A stretch of 9,775 nucleotides of DNA. Origin: Azonexaceae bacterium (GTDB lineage: Bacteria > Pseudomonadota > Gammaproteobacteria > Burkholderiales > Rhodocyclaceae). The stretch covers positions 1-9,775 of the forward strand of contig SSTA01000309.1 in assembly GCA_009469685.1 (NCBI GenBank), given 5' to 3'. Positions within the stretch are counted from its first letter, which is position 1. Each line of letters begins with the position of its first letter. The translations under genes and the position numbers were made by a program. Below the pieces are notes generated by a model. It did not search any database, was not told the origin of the DNA, and saw nothing but the letters and a program-made list of their open reading frames with translations. Positions 1 through 8,059 of this stretch are shown piece by piece.

Positions 1-538
<538 letters not shown>

Positions 539-544
539 CGCGGT

Positions 545-568
545 TGCCGGCACTTTCCGGCCCCGGCA
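545..568 (-). other. GC-rich inverted repeat between unknown secreted gene and leuS
   Basis: TGCCGG at 545-550 can pair with CCGGCA at 563-568. Alternatively GCCGG at 546-550 can pair with CCGGC at 557-561, with a six-base loop. It lies just past the stop of the secreted protein gene and just before the leuS -10 box, where a terminator would be expected. No T-tract follows, so it is not a classical intrinsic terminator. Confidence 0.25.
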
Positions 569-579
569 GGACCCGGGTC

Positions 580-1350
580 TCAGCCCTTGGGGTCGGGAAC
601 GAATCCGCCGGGGAAGGGGTTGGGGCGCCCGTAGGGTGAGGGCGCCGGAATGATGCCTCTTGCGATCAGGTTGGTCCGGCTGTCGTAGTAGAGGGCGAGG
701 ATTTCCGCCGGCCGCTCGGTCGCGCGACGGAATTCGGTGAATTCGCTACGGGCCGCGATGCGTTCGCCGTGGCCGGTGCCCAGGCGGCTTTCGGCGGCCT
801 GCTCCTGGGCGGCCTTGGCTTCGCCGCGTGCGCTGCTGGCGAGCGGGCCGGCGTCGGCTTCGGCGCTGTCGCGGGAGGTCATTGGGGCCGGCAACGGTGC
901 AGGGCGGGGCGGTTCCGACTCGCGGAAGACGGCGACGCCGATGACGCCCACGTTGCGCGGCCGGTCGGTGCGGCCGGCATAGCTGTCGGCCACCGAAGTG
1001 AAGTAGAAGGCGGCGACCTCGTCCTGGCTCTTGCGCCAGCCGGAGATGCCCGCAGTCTGGCCGGGGCCGAGGACGTAGCCGGACTGGCTGGCCGCGGCCG
1101 TTTCACCGCTCACGGCATTGACGCCGTCCACCGAGAGGACGGTCAGCACCCGATTTCCCGTCTTGTTGATGAGATTCACCGCGTAGCGGCTGCCCGGGGT
1201 TCCCACCACGTAGAGCCGGCCCTGGTGGCGGTAGGTTTCCAGGACCTGCCCCGTACTGCGGTCGGTGACCTGGACATCGACGAGGGAGCCCGCGTGAGCG
1301 GAAGAGGCGAGGGTGGCGGCGCAGGCCAGTAGAGCGAGCAGGACTTTCAT
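580..1350 (-). CDS. Secreted protein of unknown function next to ECF sigma/anti-sigma pair
   Basis: A 256-residue protein that I cannot assign to a named family with certainty. It has a clear Sec signal peptide with cleavage likely after AHA at residue 20. A compact N-terminal domain (about 21-145) follows and carries the conserved-looking segments SRYAVNLINKTGNRVLTVLS, DGVNAVSGETA, SGYVLGPGQ and GISGWRKS. Next comes a low-complexity Pro/Ala/Glu/Gln-rich linker (about 146-200). The C-terminal segment is RSEFTEFRRATERPAEILAL then YYDSR. I have the impression that the domain recurs as an uncharacterised exported protein in beta- and gammaproteobacteria. The ATG is preceded by GGAG at a good distance. 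It lies downstream of, and on the same strand as, the sigma/anti-sigma pair, 140 bases away. It may be a regulon member, but that is inference. Location should be periplasmic or extracellular. Confidence 0.85.
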   Translation of the reverse strand: MKVLLALLACAATLASSAHAGSLVDVQVTDRSTGQVLETYRHQGRLYVVGTPGSRYAVNLINKTGNRVLTVLSVDGVNAVSGETAAASQSGYVLGPGQTAGISGWRKSQDEVAAFYFTSVADSYAGRTDRPRNVGVIGVAVFRESEPPRPAPLPAPMTSRDSAEADAGPLASSARGEAKAAQEQAAESRLGTGHGERIAARSEFTEFRRATERPAEILALYYDSRTNLIARGIIPAPSPYGRPNPFPGGFVPDPKG

Positions 1351-1371
1351 GGAATTCTCCGGTCAGGTTGA

Positions 1372-1399
1372 GGTGATCGGGTAAACGCCGGAAATTCCG
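1372..1399 (-). promoter_or_regulatory. Possible ECF-type promoter / short palindrome upstream of secreted protein
   Basis: On the minus strand GGAATTT (1398-1392) is followed after 15 bases by TCACC (1376-1372). This loosely resembles a GGAACTT-type -35 with a TC-containing -10 as used by ECF sigma factors. The -35 sits inside an 11-base odd palindrome, CGGAAATTCCG at 1389-1399. It lies 20-50 bases upstream of the ATG at 1350. The match is loose and the call is speculative. Confidence 0.2.
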
Positions 1400-1413
1400 A
1401 AATGGGGTTAAGG

Positions 1414-1459
1414 CCTGGCCCGCCACCGATTCGCCTTCTCGAATCGACCGCCAGCCAGG
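1414..1459 (-). other. Compound stem-loop between anti-sigma gene and downstream secreted gene
   Basis: CGATTCG (1427-1433) pairs perfectly with CGAATCG (1440-1446) around a six-base loop. CCTGGC (1414-1419) pairs with GCCAGG (1454-1459) as an outer stem, separated by a symmetric seven-base internal loop. It lies 32 bases past the anti-sigma stop codon. There is no T-run on the downstream side, so it could be a weak or factor-dependent terminator or an mRNA processing or stability element. Confidence 0.35.
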
Positions 1460-1490
1460 ATGACGGGAGGGGAGCGTGGGCTAGGCTCCT

Positions 1491-2300
1491 TCAGCGGAGG
1501 TCGTCGGGCAGCGGATAGTCGGGAAAGGCCGTGCGGAAATCCGCGAGGCGGCGGTTCGCATCCGCCACGGCGCCTCGGCGGCGCAGATCGCGGATTTCCT
1601 CGATCCACTCGGCGGGAGTTCGTATTGCCGCATCCCGCCGAGCCTCCCGGTCGGGAGTGGGCAAGACTTTGCGCTCGGCCCGGATCGCAGCGGCGGCGGG
1701 GGCGGCCGGGGCAGCTGCGGGTGCTTCCGCGCTGATTTCGGCGGCGGACGGCGCCCTTGGGGCGACGACTGGCGCCGGGGGTGCCGCGTCGTGGACGGCG
1801 GCTCCGGCGGTTGCGGGAGGAGGCGGGAGCGGCTGTACCGTTTCTTTCGCCGGCGGCGATCGGGGCTCAATCCGAGCTTGGGACTGGCTCCGGGGAGGGC
1901 TCTTGGAAACGTTAGCGGCGGGCGGCGGTGGGGCAGCCAATGCGGGAGGTTCGGCGGTGGAGTCGGCACGAGGCTGGGCCTGGGCCTTTTCCGAAGCGGC
2001 GTCCGCTGCGGGTGCAGGTGCAGGTGCAGGTGCAGGTGCGGGTGCGGCGGGTCGCGCCCTCGCCTCGTCACGCTCCGACGGCTGTTGCTGGAGGGTCAGC
2101 GTCATCATCGTCGCGAGCAGGGCGGTCGCTGCGACCGCCAGCGGAACCTGCAGGCGGTGCCAGAGGGAACGCCGACGCCGTACGAGGGCGACCCGGGAGG
2201 CAGCCAGGATGGCGTTGTCCAGGGCTGCGGGCGGTTCTGCCCCGGCCGATTCTTGGTAAAGCCGCGAGACGGCGGGATCTCGCAGATCGGAGTCGGTCAT
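1491..2300 (-). CDS. Membrane-anchored probable anti-sigma factor with Pro/Ala-rich periplasmic linker
   Basis: A 269-residue protein, probably the partner that holds the adjacent ECF sigma factor inactive at the inner membrane. Layout: a short cytoplasmic N-terminus (1-47) with VSRLYQESAGAEPPAALDNA, a motif I associate with anti-sigma-like proteins beside this kind of sigma factor. One hydrophobic segment follows (about 48-70, after RRRR, so the N-terminus should be inside). A very long Ala/Pro-rich periplasmic stretch (about 82-205) includes a near-perfect AP repeat. The small charged C-terminal module (229-269) reads TPAEWIEEIRDLRRRG... then FRTAFPDYPLP. There is no cysteine anywhere, so it cannot be a zinc (HxxxCxxC) anti-sigma. 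The ATG at 2300 overlaps the sigma stop codon as ATGA, implying translational coupling. A longer open frame runs upstream over the sigma gene, but the overlap start is the sensible one. The anti-sigma role is inferred from context and topology. Confidence 0.85.
   Translation of the reverse strand: MTDSDLRDPAVSRLYQESAGAEPPAALDNAILAASRVALVRRRRSLWHRLQVPLAVAATALLATMMTLTLQQQPSERDEARARPAAPAPAPAPAPAPAADAASEKAQAQPRADSTAEPPALAAPPPPAANVSKSPPRSQSQARIEPRSPPAKETVQPLPPPPATAGAAVHDAAPPAPVVAPRAPSAAEISAEAPAAAPAAPAAAAIRAERKVLPTPDREARRDAAIRTPAEWIEEIRDLRRRGAVADANRRLADFRTAFPDYPLPDDLR
2011..2046 (-). repeat. Six-copy hexanucleotide tandem repeat inside anti-sigma gene
   Basis: On the plus strand GGTGCA occurs four times in a row (2011-2034), followed by two GGTGCG copies (2035-2046). 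Read on the minus strand this encodes alternating Ala-Pro in the periplasmic linker. Because the unit is six bases, copy-number change would keep the reading frame and only change linker length. Confidence 0.9.
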
Positions 2301-2854
2301 AGCAAGTCCTCCAGGGCGAGCCTCAGTTTGGCGACGGCGTAGCGTAGGCGGCTCTTCGCCGTTTCGCGGCCCACTTCGGTGGTGGCCGCGATTTCCTCCA
2401 GGCCGAGGCCGGCTTCTTCGGCGAGCAGAAAGACCTCCCTTTGCGGTTCGGGGAGTTCGGCCAATGCGTCCGCCAGGCGCCGGGCGAGGTGATACCGTTC
2501 GGCCTGCAGAGCTGGGTCGCTGCCTTGCGGAGCAGGCAGTGCATCCGGATCGGCGTCCGGATCGTATTTCGAAACGATGCCGCGGGCGTGTTGCCGGTAG
2601 TGGTCGAGGAGGCGGTTGTGGGCGATGCGATAAAGCCAGGTGGAAAATTTGGCCAGGGGTTCGTAGGCGGTGCGCGCGGCGATGACGCGCGTCCAGATGT
2701 CCTGGTAGAGATCTTCGGCCAAGCGGGGGTCGCCGCACTGATGGGCCAGATGGCGGTAGAGTCGGGTGCGGTGGCGCCGGTAGAGCGTCTCGAATGCGGC
2801 GGCGTTGCCGTCGCGGTAGGCCAGCATCAGTCGTTCGTCGCTCGGTTCGTCCAT
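2297..2854 (-). CDS. ECF (sigma-70 family, group 4) RNA polymerase sigma factor
   Basis: A 185-residue alternative sigma factor that should direct RNA polymerase to a small stress or envelope regulon. Region 2 spans about residues 20-92, with FETLYRRHRTRLYRHL, then GDPRLAEDLYQDIWTRVI, then KFSTWLYRIAHNRLLDHYRQ (regions 2.1-2.4). A short linker (about 93-115) joins region 4 (about 120-182), which has LPEPQREVFLLAEEAGLGLE, EIAATTEVGRETAKSRL and the helix-turn-helix. No sigma regions 1.1 or 3 are present, as expected for ECF factors. The open frame extends 86 codons further upstream, but MDEPSDERLMLAYRDG at 2854 is the typical start of the fold. There is no good Shine-Dalgarno sequence before it. 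The stop overlaps the next gene's start by four bases. It is divergent from the FecR-SPOR gene. Regulation is likely through the adjacent anti-sigma protein. Confidence 0.95.
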   Translation of the reverse strand: MDEPSDERLMLAYRDGNAAAFETLYRRHRTRLYRHLAHQCGDPRLAEDLYQDIWTRVIAARTAYEPLAKFSTWLYRIAHNRLLDHYRQHARGIVSKYDPDADPDALPAPQGSDPALQAERYHLARRLADALAELPEPQREVFLLAEEAGLGLEEIAATTEVGRETAKSRLRYAVAKLRLALEDLL

Positions 2855-2861
2855 GCCGGCG

Positions 2862-2889
2862 AGTTTAGGCGACTGCCGGACGAAGGCAA
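2862..2889 (-). promoter_or_regulatory. Candidate sigma-70-type promoter of the sigma operon, giving a leaderless start
   Basis: On the minus strand TTGCCT (2889-2884) and TAAACT (2867-2862) are separated by 16 bases. Only seven bases separate the -10 box from the ATG at 2854, so transcription would begin at or within one base of the start codon. This agrees with the missing Shine-Dalgarno sequence. An overlapping ECF-like pair (GGAAAA with CGTC about 15 bases on) is also visible but weaker. Confidence 0.4.
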
Positions 2890-3007
2890 GGGCGAGATTT
2901 TCCGCGAGCGACCTCTGGTGCCGAAGAGATCTCGGTTTATCGGTGTCGAACGGCTCTCCCCGCTTGCGTGGATGGCACCCAACCGGTGGCGCGCGAGGGT
3001 TCCGGGC

Positions 3008-3013
3008 TAGAAT
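3008..3013 (+). promoter_or_regulatory. Candidate -10 box (TAGAAT) for the FecR-SPOR gene
   Basis: TAGAAT lies 29 bases upstream of the ATG at 3043, leaving a leader of about 20-25 bases that holds GGGAG at 3032-3036 as ribosome binding site. No convincing -35 box is seen at the right distance, so a promoter helped by an activator or read by another sigma factor is possible. Confidence 0.4.
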
Positions 3014-3042
3014 CGGGGTAGACGCCATTACGGGAGCATGAC

Positions 3043-3921
3043 ATGAGAACCTTGAAAACCGGCTGGATGGCCCTGGCTCTGGGGATCGTTGCGGGCTGGG
3101 CAGTGGCGGCACCCCATGCCGTGGTCGAGGGCGTCCAGGCGCCCGCCTGGGTCGAACGGGCGGGTGGCAGGCAGGCGCTGACTCCTGGAATGGTGCTCGA
3201 CAATCGGGATCGTCTGGTCACCGGGAACGGCGGCCGCGCGCTGGTGCAAATGGCCGATGGCAGTGCGGTCCGCATGGGCGAGAATGGCCAGGTCGGTCTC
3301 CAGGGGCTGAATCGGCGGCAGGATGGCGTGTTCACGGCGGCCCTGGAGGTGGCCAAGGGCGCTTTCCGGCTGACCACGGACCTATTCCGGCGGGTAAGCG
3401 ACAAGCGGGCGATAGACGTCAAGATCGGCACCGTGACGGCCGGGATACGCGGGACCGATATCTGGGGGCGCAGCGACGAGCGGCGGGACTTCGTCTGTCT
3501 GCTGGAGGGCCATATCACGGCCTCCCATCCCCAGGGTACGCCGGTCGAATTGACTCAGCCGCTCCAATTCTACGGGGCCGACAAGGGGAGACCGCCGGGG
3601 CCGGTCGATTCTGTCGATGCGGCCCAGGTACGGCTGTGGGCCCAAGAGACCGAATTGGAAACCGGTGCCGGAATACAGCGGCGCGGAGGGCGCTGGGGCG
3701 TCAGACTGGGCAGCTTCCCGGATCAGGCCGCCGCGCTGGCGCTCTATGATCGAGCGGCGGCGGCCGGCTACGGGACTCGCATCGTTCCGCTGGGGCGCGG
3801 CGAGCAGGCGCGCTATGAGGTGAGGCTAGGGCAAATCCCGAGCGGAGCGGAAGCGGAATCGCTTGCCACCCGGCTGTCGCGGGAACTTGATTTGCCCGGA
3901 ATCAAGGCCTATCGGCGCTGA
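3043..3921 (+). CDS. Secreted FecR-domain protein with C-terminal SPOR domain
   Basis: A 292-residue exported protein. The signal peptide is residues 1-23 (hydrophobic core GWMALALGIVAGWAV, cleavage likely after VAA). The FecR-type beta domain covers about 50-165, recognised from DNRDRLVTGNGGRALVQMAD, GSAVRMGENGQVGL and IGTVTAGIRGTDIWG. The SPOR domain covers about 216-290, with WGVRLGSFPDQAAALALYDR and YEVRLGQIPSGAEAESLATR; SPOR domains bind denuded septal peptidoglycan. Classical FecR regulators have a cytoplasmic anti-sigma N-terminus and a transmembrane helix. This one has neither, so it is not itself an anti-sigma factor. It is divergent from an ECF sigma operon, about 190 bases start to start, which suggests functional linkage. 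The start is supported by GGGAG seven bases upstream. The domain calls are secure; the role in signalling is inference. Confidence 0.92.
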   Translation: MRTLKTGWMALALGIVAGWAVAAPHAVVEGVQAPAWVERAGGRQALTPGMVLDNRDRLVTGNGGRALVQMADGSAVRMGENGQVGLQGLNRRQDGVFTAALEVAKGAFRLTTDLFRRVSDKRAIDVKIGTVTAGIRGTDIWGRSDERRDFVCLLEGHITASHPQGTPVELTQPLQFYGADKGRPPGPVDSVDAAQVRLWAQETELETGAGIQRRGGRWGVRLGSFPDQAAALALYDRAAAAGYGTRIVPLGRGEQARYEVRLGQIPSGAEAESLATRLSRELDLPGIKAYRR

Positions 3922-3931
3922 TCCGGCGCTT

Positions 3932-4273
3932 TCAAGCGGCTCGCTTTGCCCCGCGGACGTTTCCCCAGGTGTCCTGCCAGAACCGGTAGGCGTTCTGTGC
4001 TGCCATCAGGGTCAGGAGGGACATCCGGCTCTGGTGGCGGAAAAGCCACGACAGGCGGGGCGCGGCTTCAAGGGTGTAGGCCGTGGTGCGACCGGCTTCG
4101 TCCTCGACCAGGGTCAGAAACCGTTCGACGGCCAGACCCCAGTACTCGGATCCCTCGGCCTTGCCGCAGAGATACTCGGCTTCGCCACAGGCGCGGCGCC
4201 AAAGCTTGAGGGCCAGCGCTTCGCTGATCCCCGCACGCTTGGAAATCCAAGGCAGAATCTTGGGTGCGTTCAT
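3932..4273 (-). CDS. Small conserved-looking protein of unknown function (113 residues)
   Basis: A 113-residue cytoplasmic protein without signal peptide or membrane segment. The N-terminal half has the pattern KILPWISKRAGISEALALKL followed by WRRA, then GSEYWGLAVERFLTL. I recall this pattern from short uncharacterised betaproteobacterial proteins, but I cannot name a family. The C-terminal half is aromatic and basic (RLSWLFRHQSR, then AQNAYRFWQDTWGNVRGAKR) and looks amphipathic and helical. This could suit a surface-binding protein such as a granule-associated one; that is a guess. The start has an excellent ribosome binding site. A longer frame upstream exists but lies in AT-rich non-coding-looking DNA. 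The gene converges with the FecR-SPOR gene (ten bases between stops) and is divergent from uvrD. Confidence 0.8.
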   Translation of the reverse strand: MNAPKILPWISKRAGISEALALKLWRRACGEAEYLCGKAEGSEYWGLAVERFLTLVEDEAGRTTAYTLEAAPRLSWLFRHQSRMSLLTLMAAQNAYRFWQDTWGNVRGAKRAA

Positions 4274-4280
4274 TGCGGTA

Positions 4281-4287
4281 CTCCTTT
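4281..4287 (-). promoter_or_regulatory. Strong Shine-Dalgarno (AAAGGAG) for the 113-residue protein
   Basis: AAAGGAG on the minus strand sits seven bases before the ATG at 4273. It is the best ribosome binding site in the window, and it fixes the start against the longer in-frame extension. Confidence 0.85.
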
Positions 4288-4419
4288 CTATCGTGTGGCG
4301 GTAGCCACTTTCTCTGTTGTTTAACTCGCCTTTTGGGCTTTGGTTTTGTGCATTGCAACATTTATTTGTGTTGAAGTCTATAGGGCTTTTGTGACGGATT
4401 GTAGTGGACAAATTCACAG

Positions 4420-4448
4420 TTGTTATTGCGGCGCACAATCGGTATTTC
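4420..4448 (+). promoter_or_regulatory. Candidate uvrD promoter
   Basis: TTGTTA (4420-4425) and TATTTC (4443-4448) are separated by exactly 17 bases and lie about 70 bases before the uvrD ATG. The -35 is fair and the -10 is weak, so this is a candidate only. I did not see a LexA-type CTGT-N8-ACAG box. Confidence 0.3.
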
Positions 4449-4517
4449 CGGAGCAGGCGTATGCCTTTGATTCTTAGGGATTGGTGTTGCCGGGGGTCCC
4501 TGCGCGGGGATTGATCG

Positions 4518-6653
<2,136 letters not shown>

Positions 6654-6678
6654 CCCCGCGGGAGTTCGTAGAGCACCC

Positions 6679-6687
6679 TGGTAAAAT
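6679..6687 (+). promoter_or_regulatory. Extended -10 promoter candidate (TGGTAAAAT) for the Cache protein
   Basis: TG-G-TAAAAT is an extended -10 element 44 bases upstream of the GTG start, in the 77-base gap after uvrD. There is no good -35, which extended -10 promoters can do without. It would let the gene be expressed apart from uvrD. Confidence 0.4.
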
Positions 6688-6717
6688 GGCTCTCTTGCGT
6701 AATCGACCGGTATCGGG

Positions 6718-6723
6718 AAGGAG
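6718..6723 (+). promoter_or_regulatory. Shine-Dalgarno (AAGGAG) that fixes a GTG start
   Basis: AAGGAG lies seven bases before the GTG at 6731. The alternative in-frame ATG codons at 6614 (inside uvrD) and 6686 have no such site. Starting at the GTG also puts the signal peptide at the very N-terminus. Confidence 0.8.
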
Positions 6724-6730
6724 TTCTGGT

Positions 6731-7609
6731 GTGGATTGGGGAATAAAATTGCGTGGTGCAGTCCTTGCGGCTCTTGTGGTCCTGGCGCCAGGAGTACGGG
6801 GCGACGTGCTGCCGGCCGATTCCGGCATCCGCGAGATGGCGACTACCGACCCGCAACGGGCGCGGGGGCTGCTGGCTCGGGCGGTGGTCCGCTTTCGAGA
6901 GCAGGGAGACGCCGCCTTTGCCGCTTTCAACCATCCCGCCGAATTCGTCGATGCCGAACTTTACGTCTATGTCCTCGGCACCGACGGCACATTCCTCGCG
7001 AGCGGCGGATCTTCGGCCGCCCTCATCGGACGCAAGGTCACCAACATGCGGGATGCGTTCGGCACGCCTTTTTTCTACGACATGTTGGAGAAGGCCAAGG
7101 CCAGCGACACCGGCACGGTGGAGTATCGCTGGCTGAACCGGCTGCATCAGAAACCGGAACGTAAGATCACTTACTTTCACAAGGTAGGCAATCGCATCCT
7201 GGCGGTGGGCTACTACATACCCCGCGCTTCGGCCGAACAGGCTGCCGCCCTGCTTGGCCGCGCCGTAGCCGCCGTCAAGGCTGATCCGGCCAAGGCCATC
7301 GCCGCCTTCAACGATCTCAACGGTGGCTTCATCGAAGACGATCTCTACGTTTTCGTCGTGGACCTCAAGGACGGCAAGTTCAAGGCCCACGGGGTGTCGC
7401 CCCGGCTGGTCGAAAGCGACGGCTTCGCCCTCACCGACCCCAACGGGAAGCCCATCATCCGCCAGATGGCCGATGCCCTGAAGGCCGGCGATGGGGGGGA
7501 ACTCGATTACGCTTGGCGCAATCCCGTGACGCGCAAGGTCGAGGAGAAGCATACCCGTTTCCGCAAGGTCGGCGATTTGCTGGTGGCGGTGGGGTATTAC
7601 ACGCGCTGA
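6731..7609 (+). CDS. Exported protein with two tandem Cache-like sensor domains
   Basis: A 292-residue protein (GTG start) with a signal peptide (residues 1-24, core LRGAVLAALVVLAPG) and then two homologous repeats. Repeat 1 (about 47-164) contains LLARAVVRFREQGDAAFAAF, DAELYVYVLGTDGTFLASG, GTPFFYDMLEKAKA and KVGNRILAVGYY. Repeat 2 (about 174-292) contains LLGRAVAAVKADPAKAIAAF, DDLYVFVVDLKDGKFKAHG, GKPIIRQMADALKAG and KVGDLLVAVGYY. This is the pattern of single-Cache (sCache_2-like) ligand-binding domains, normally the periplasmic sensors of chemoreceptors and histidine kinases. Here there is no second membrane helix, HAMP or transmitter, so it is a free periplasmic double-Cache protein, perhaps presenting a small ligand to a partner receptor. 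Partner and ligand are unknown. It ends exactly where the convergent DUF4124 gene ends. Confidence 0.9.
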   Translation: MDWGIKLRGAVLAALVVLAPGVRGDVLPADSGIREMATTDPQRARGLLARAVVRFREQGDAAFAAFNHPAEFVDAELYVYVLGTDGTFLASGGSSAALIGRKVTNMRDAFGTPFFYDMLEKAKASDTGTVEYRWLNRLHQKPERKITYFHKVGNRILAVGYYIPRASAEQAAALLGRAVAAVKADPAKAIAAFNDLNGGFIEDDLYVFVVDLKDGKFKAHGVSPRLVESDGFALTDPNGKPIIRQMADALKAGDGGELDYAWRNPVTRKVEEKHTRFRKVGDLLVAVGYYTR

Positions 7610-8059
7610 TTAGCGGCAGGCGGCGTCGGCGCTGGCCCGCGCCTGATTGATGGCCGCGGTGCGCTCGGCGAAATTGTTGCCGCCGTTGTCGAATCGCCTG
7701 GCCGGCGCGTTTTCCGCCGCCCGCAGTTGCGCTTGGGCGCTTTCGCACCCGTTCCGGCGCATCGACCGGTTGGCTTGCTCATCCTCGCCTGCTCGCTGGC
7801 GGGCGGCCAGGCGATTCCGTAGCGCTGCATCCTGCGCTGCGAGGCTGTTGCCGCCCTGCGCGGGCGTAGAAGCAGGAGCCGATCCTTCCGGCCGGGCCGG
7901 TTCGGTGTCGTACTTTTGCGCCTTGGCCGTCGAAGGCGGCGGCTGATCCGAATAGTGTGCCCTACCCTGGGCGTCGACCCATTTGTACATCTGGGCGGTG
8001 GCGGGGACGGCCACAAGACAGAACGCCAACGCGGTGAGGGAAAGAATGCGACAAGGCAT
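7610..8059 (-). CDS. Exported DUF4124-domain protein
   Basis: A 149-residue exported protein of unknown function. Residues 1-22 are a signal peptide (core LTALAFCLVAVPATA). Directly after it comes QMYKWVDAQGRAHYSDQPPP, the hallmark of DUF4124, a short exported domain common in beta- and gammaproteobacteria. The rest is a low-complexity linker (about 42-75) and an Arg/Ala/Gln-rich helical part (75-149) with two cysteines (105 and 148) that could form a disulfide. The start is supported by GGAG about eight bases upstream; a longer in-frame extension to 8374 has no signal peptide at its N-terminus. It is an isolated gene convergent with the double-Cache gene, with no bases between the two stop codons. 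Confidence 0.88.
   Translation of the reverse strand: MPCRILSLTALAFCLVAVPATAQMYKWVDAQGRAHYSDQPPPSTAKAQKYDTEPARPEGSAPASTPAQGGNSLAAQDAALRNRLAARQRAGEDEQANRSMRRNGCESAQAQLRAAENAPARRFDNGGNNFAERTAAINQARASADAACR

Larger units (their letters stand above)
4274..4517. promoter_or_regulatory. AT-rich divergent intergenic region between 113-residue gene and uvrD
   Basis: This stretch, especially 4300-4430, is markedly more AT-rich than all surrounding DNA. Minus-strand -10-like boxes are TACAAT (4403-4398) and TATAGA (4382-4377), neither with a good -35. The odd palindrome TGCATTGCA occurs at 4349-4357. It is similar in style to TGC/GCA operators bound by regulators such as PhaR, but this is not a firm match. 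No RNA gene is recognised. Confidence 0.5.

Noticed and set aside
1531..2259. 242-codon plus-strand frame rich in Ala/Gly opposite the anti-sigma gene
   Set aside because: Low-complexity antisense of the Pro/Ala linker; the minus-strand frame has the membrane helix, the coupled start and the sigma neighbour.
3038..3046. Two-codon upstream frame ATG-ACA-TGA overlapping the FecR-SPOR start
   Set aside because: Its ATG is only one base from GGGAG, too close for efficient initiation; probably chance.
2855..3112. 86-residue N-terminal extension of the sigma factor
   Set aside because: The extension is Pro/Arg/Ser-rich, overlaps the divergent gene's start and promoter, and ECF factors begin where MDEPSDERL begins.
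4361..4375. CAACA...TGTTG inverted repeat in the AT-rich region
   Set aside because: Arms of only five bases with no extension; expected by chance in AT-rich DNA.
4274..4517. LexA (SOS) box before uvrD
   Set aside because: No CTGT-N8-ACAG-like sequence is visible in the upstream region.
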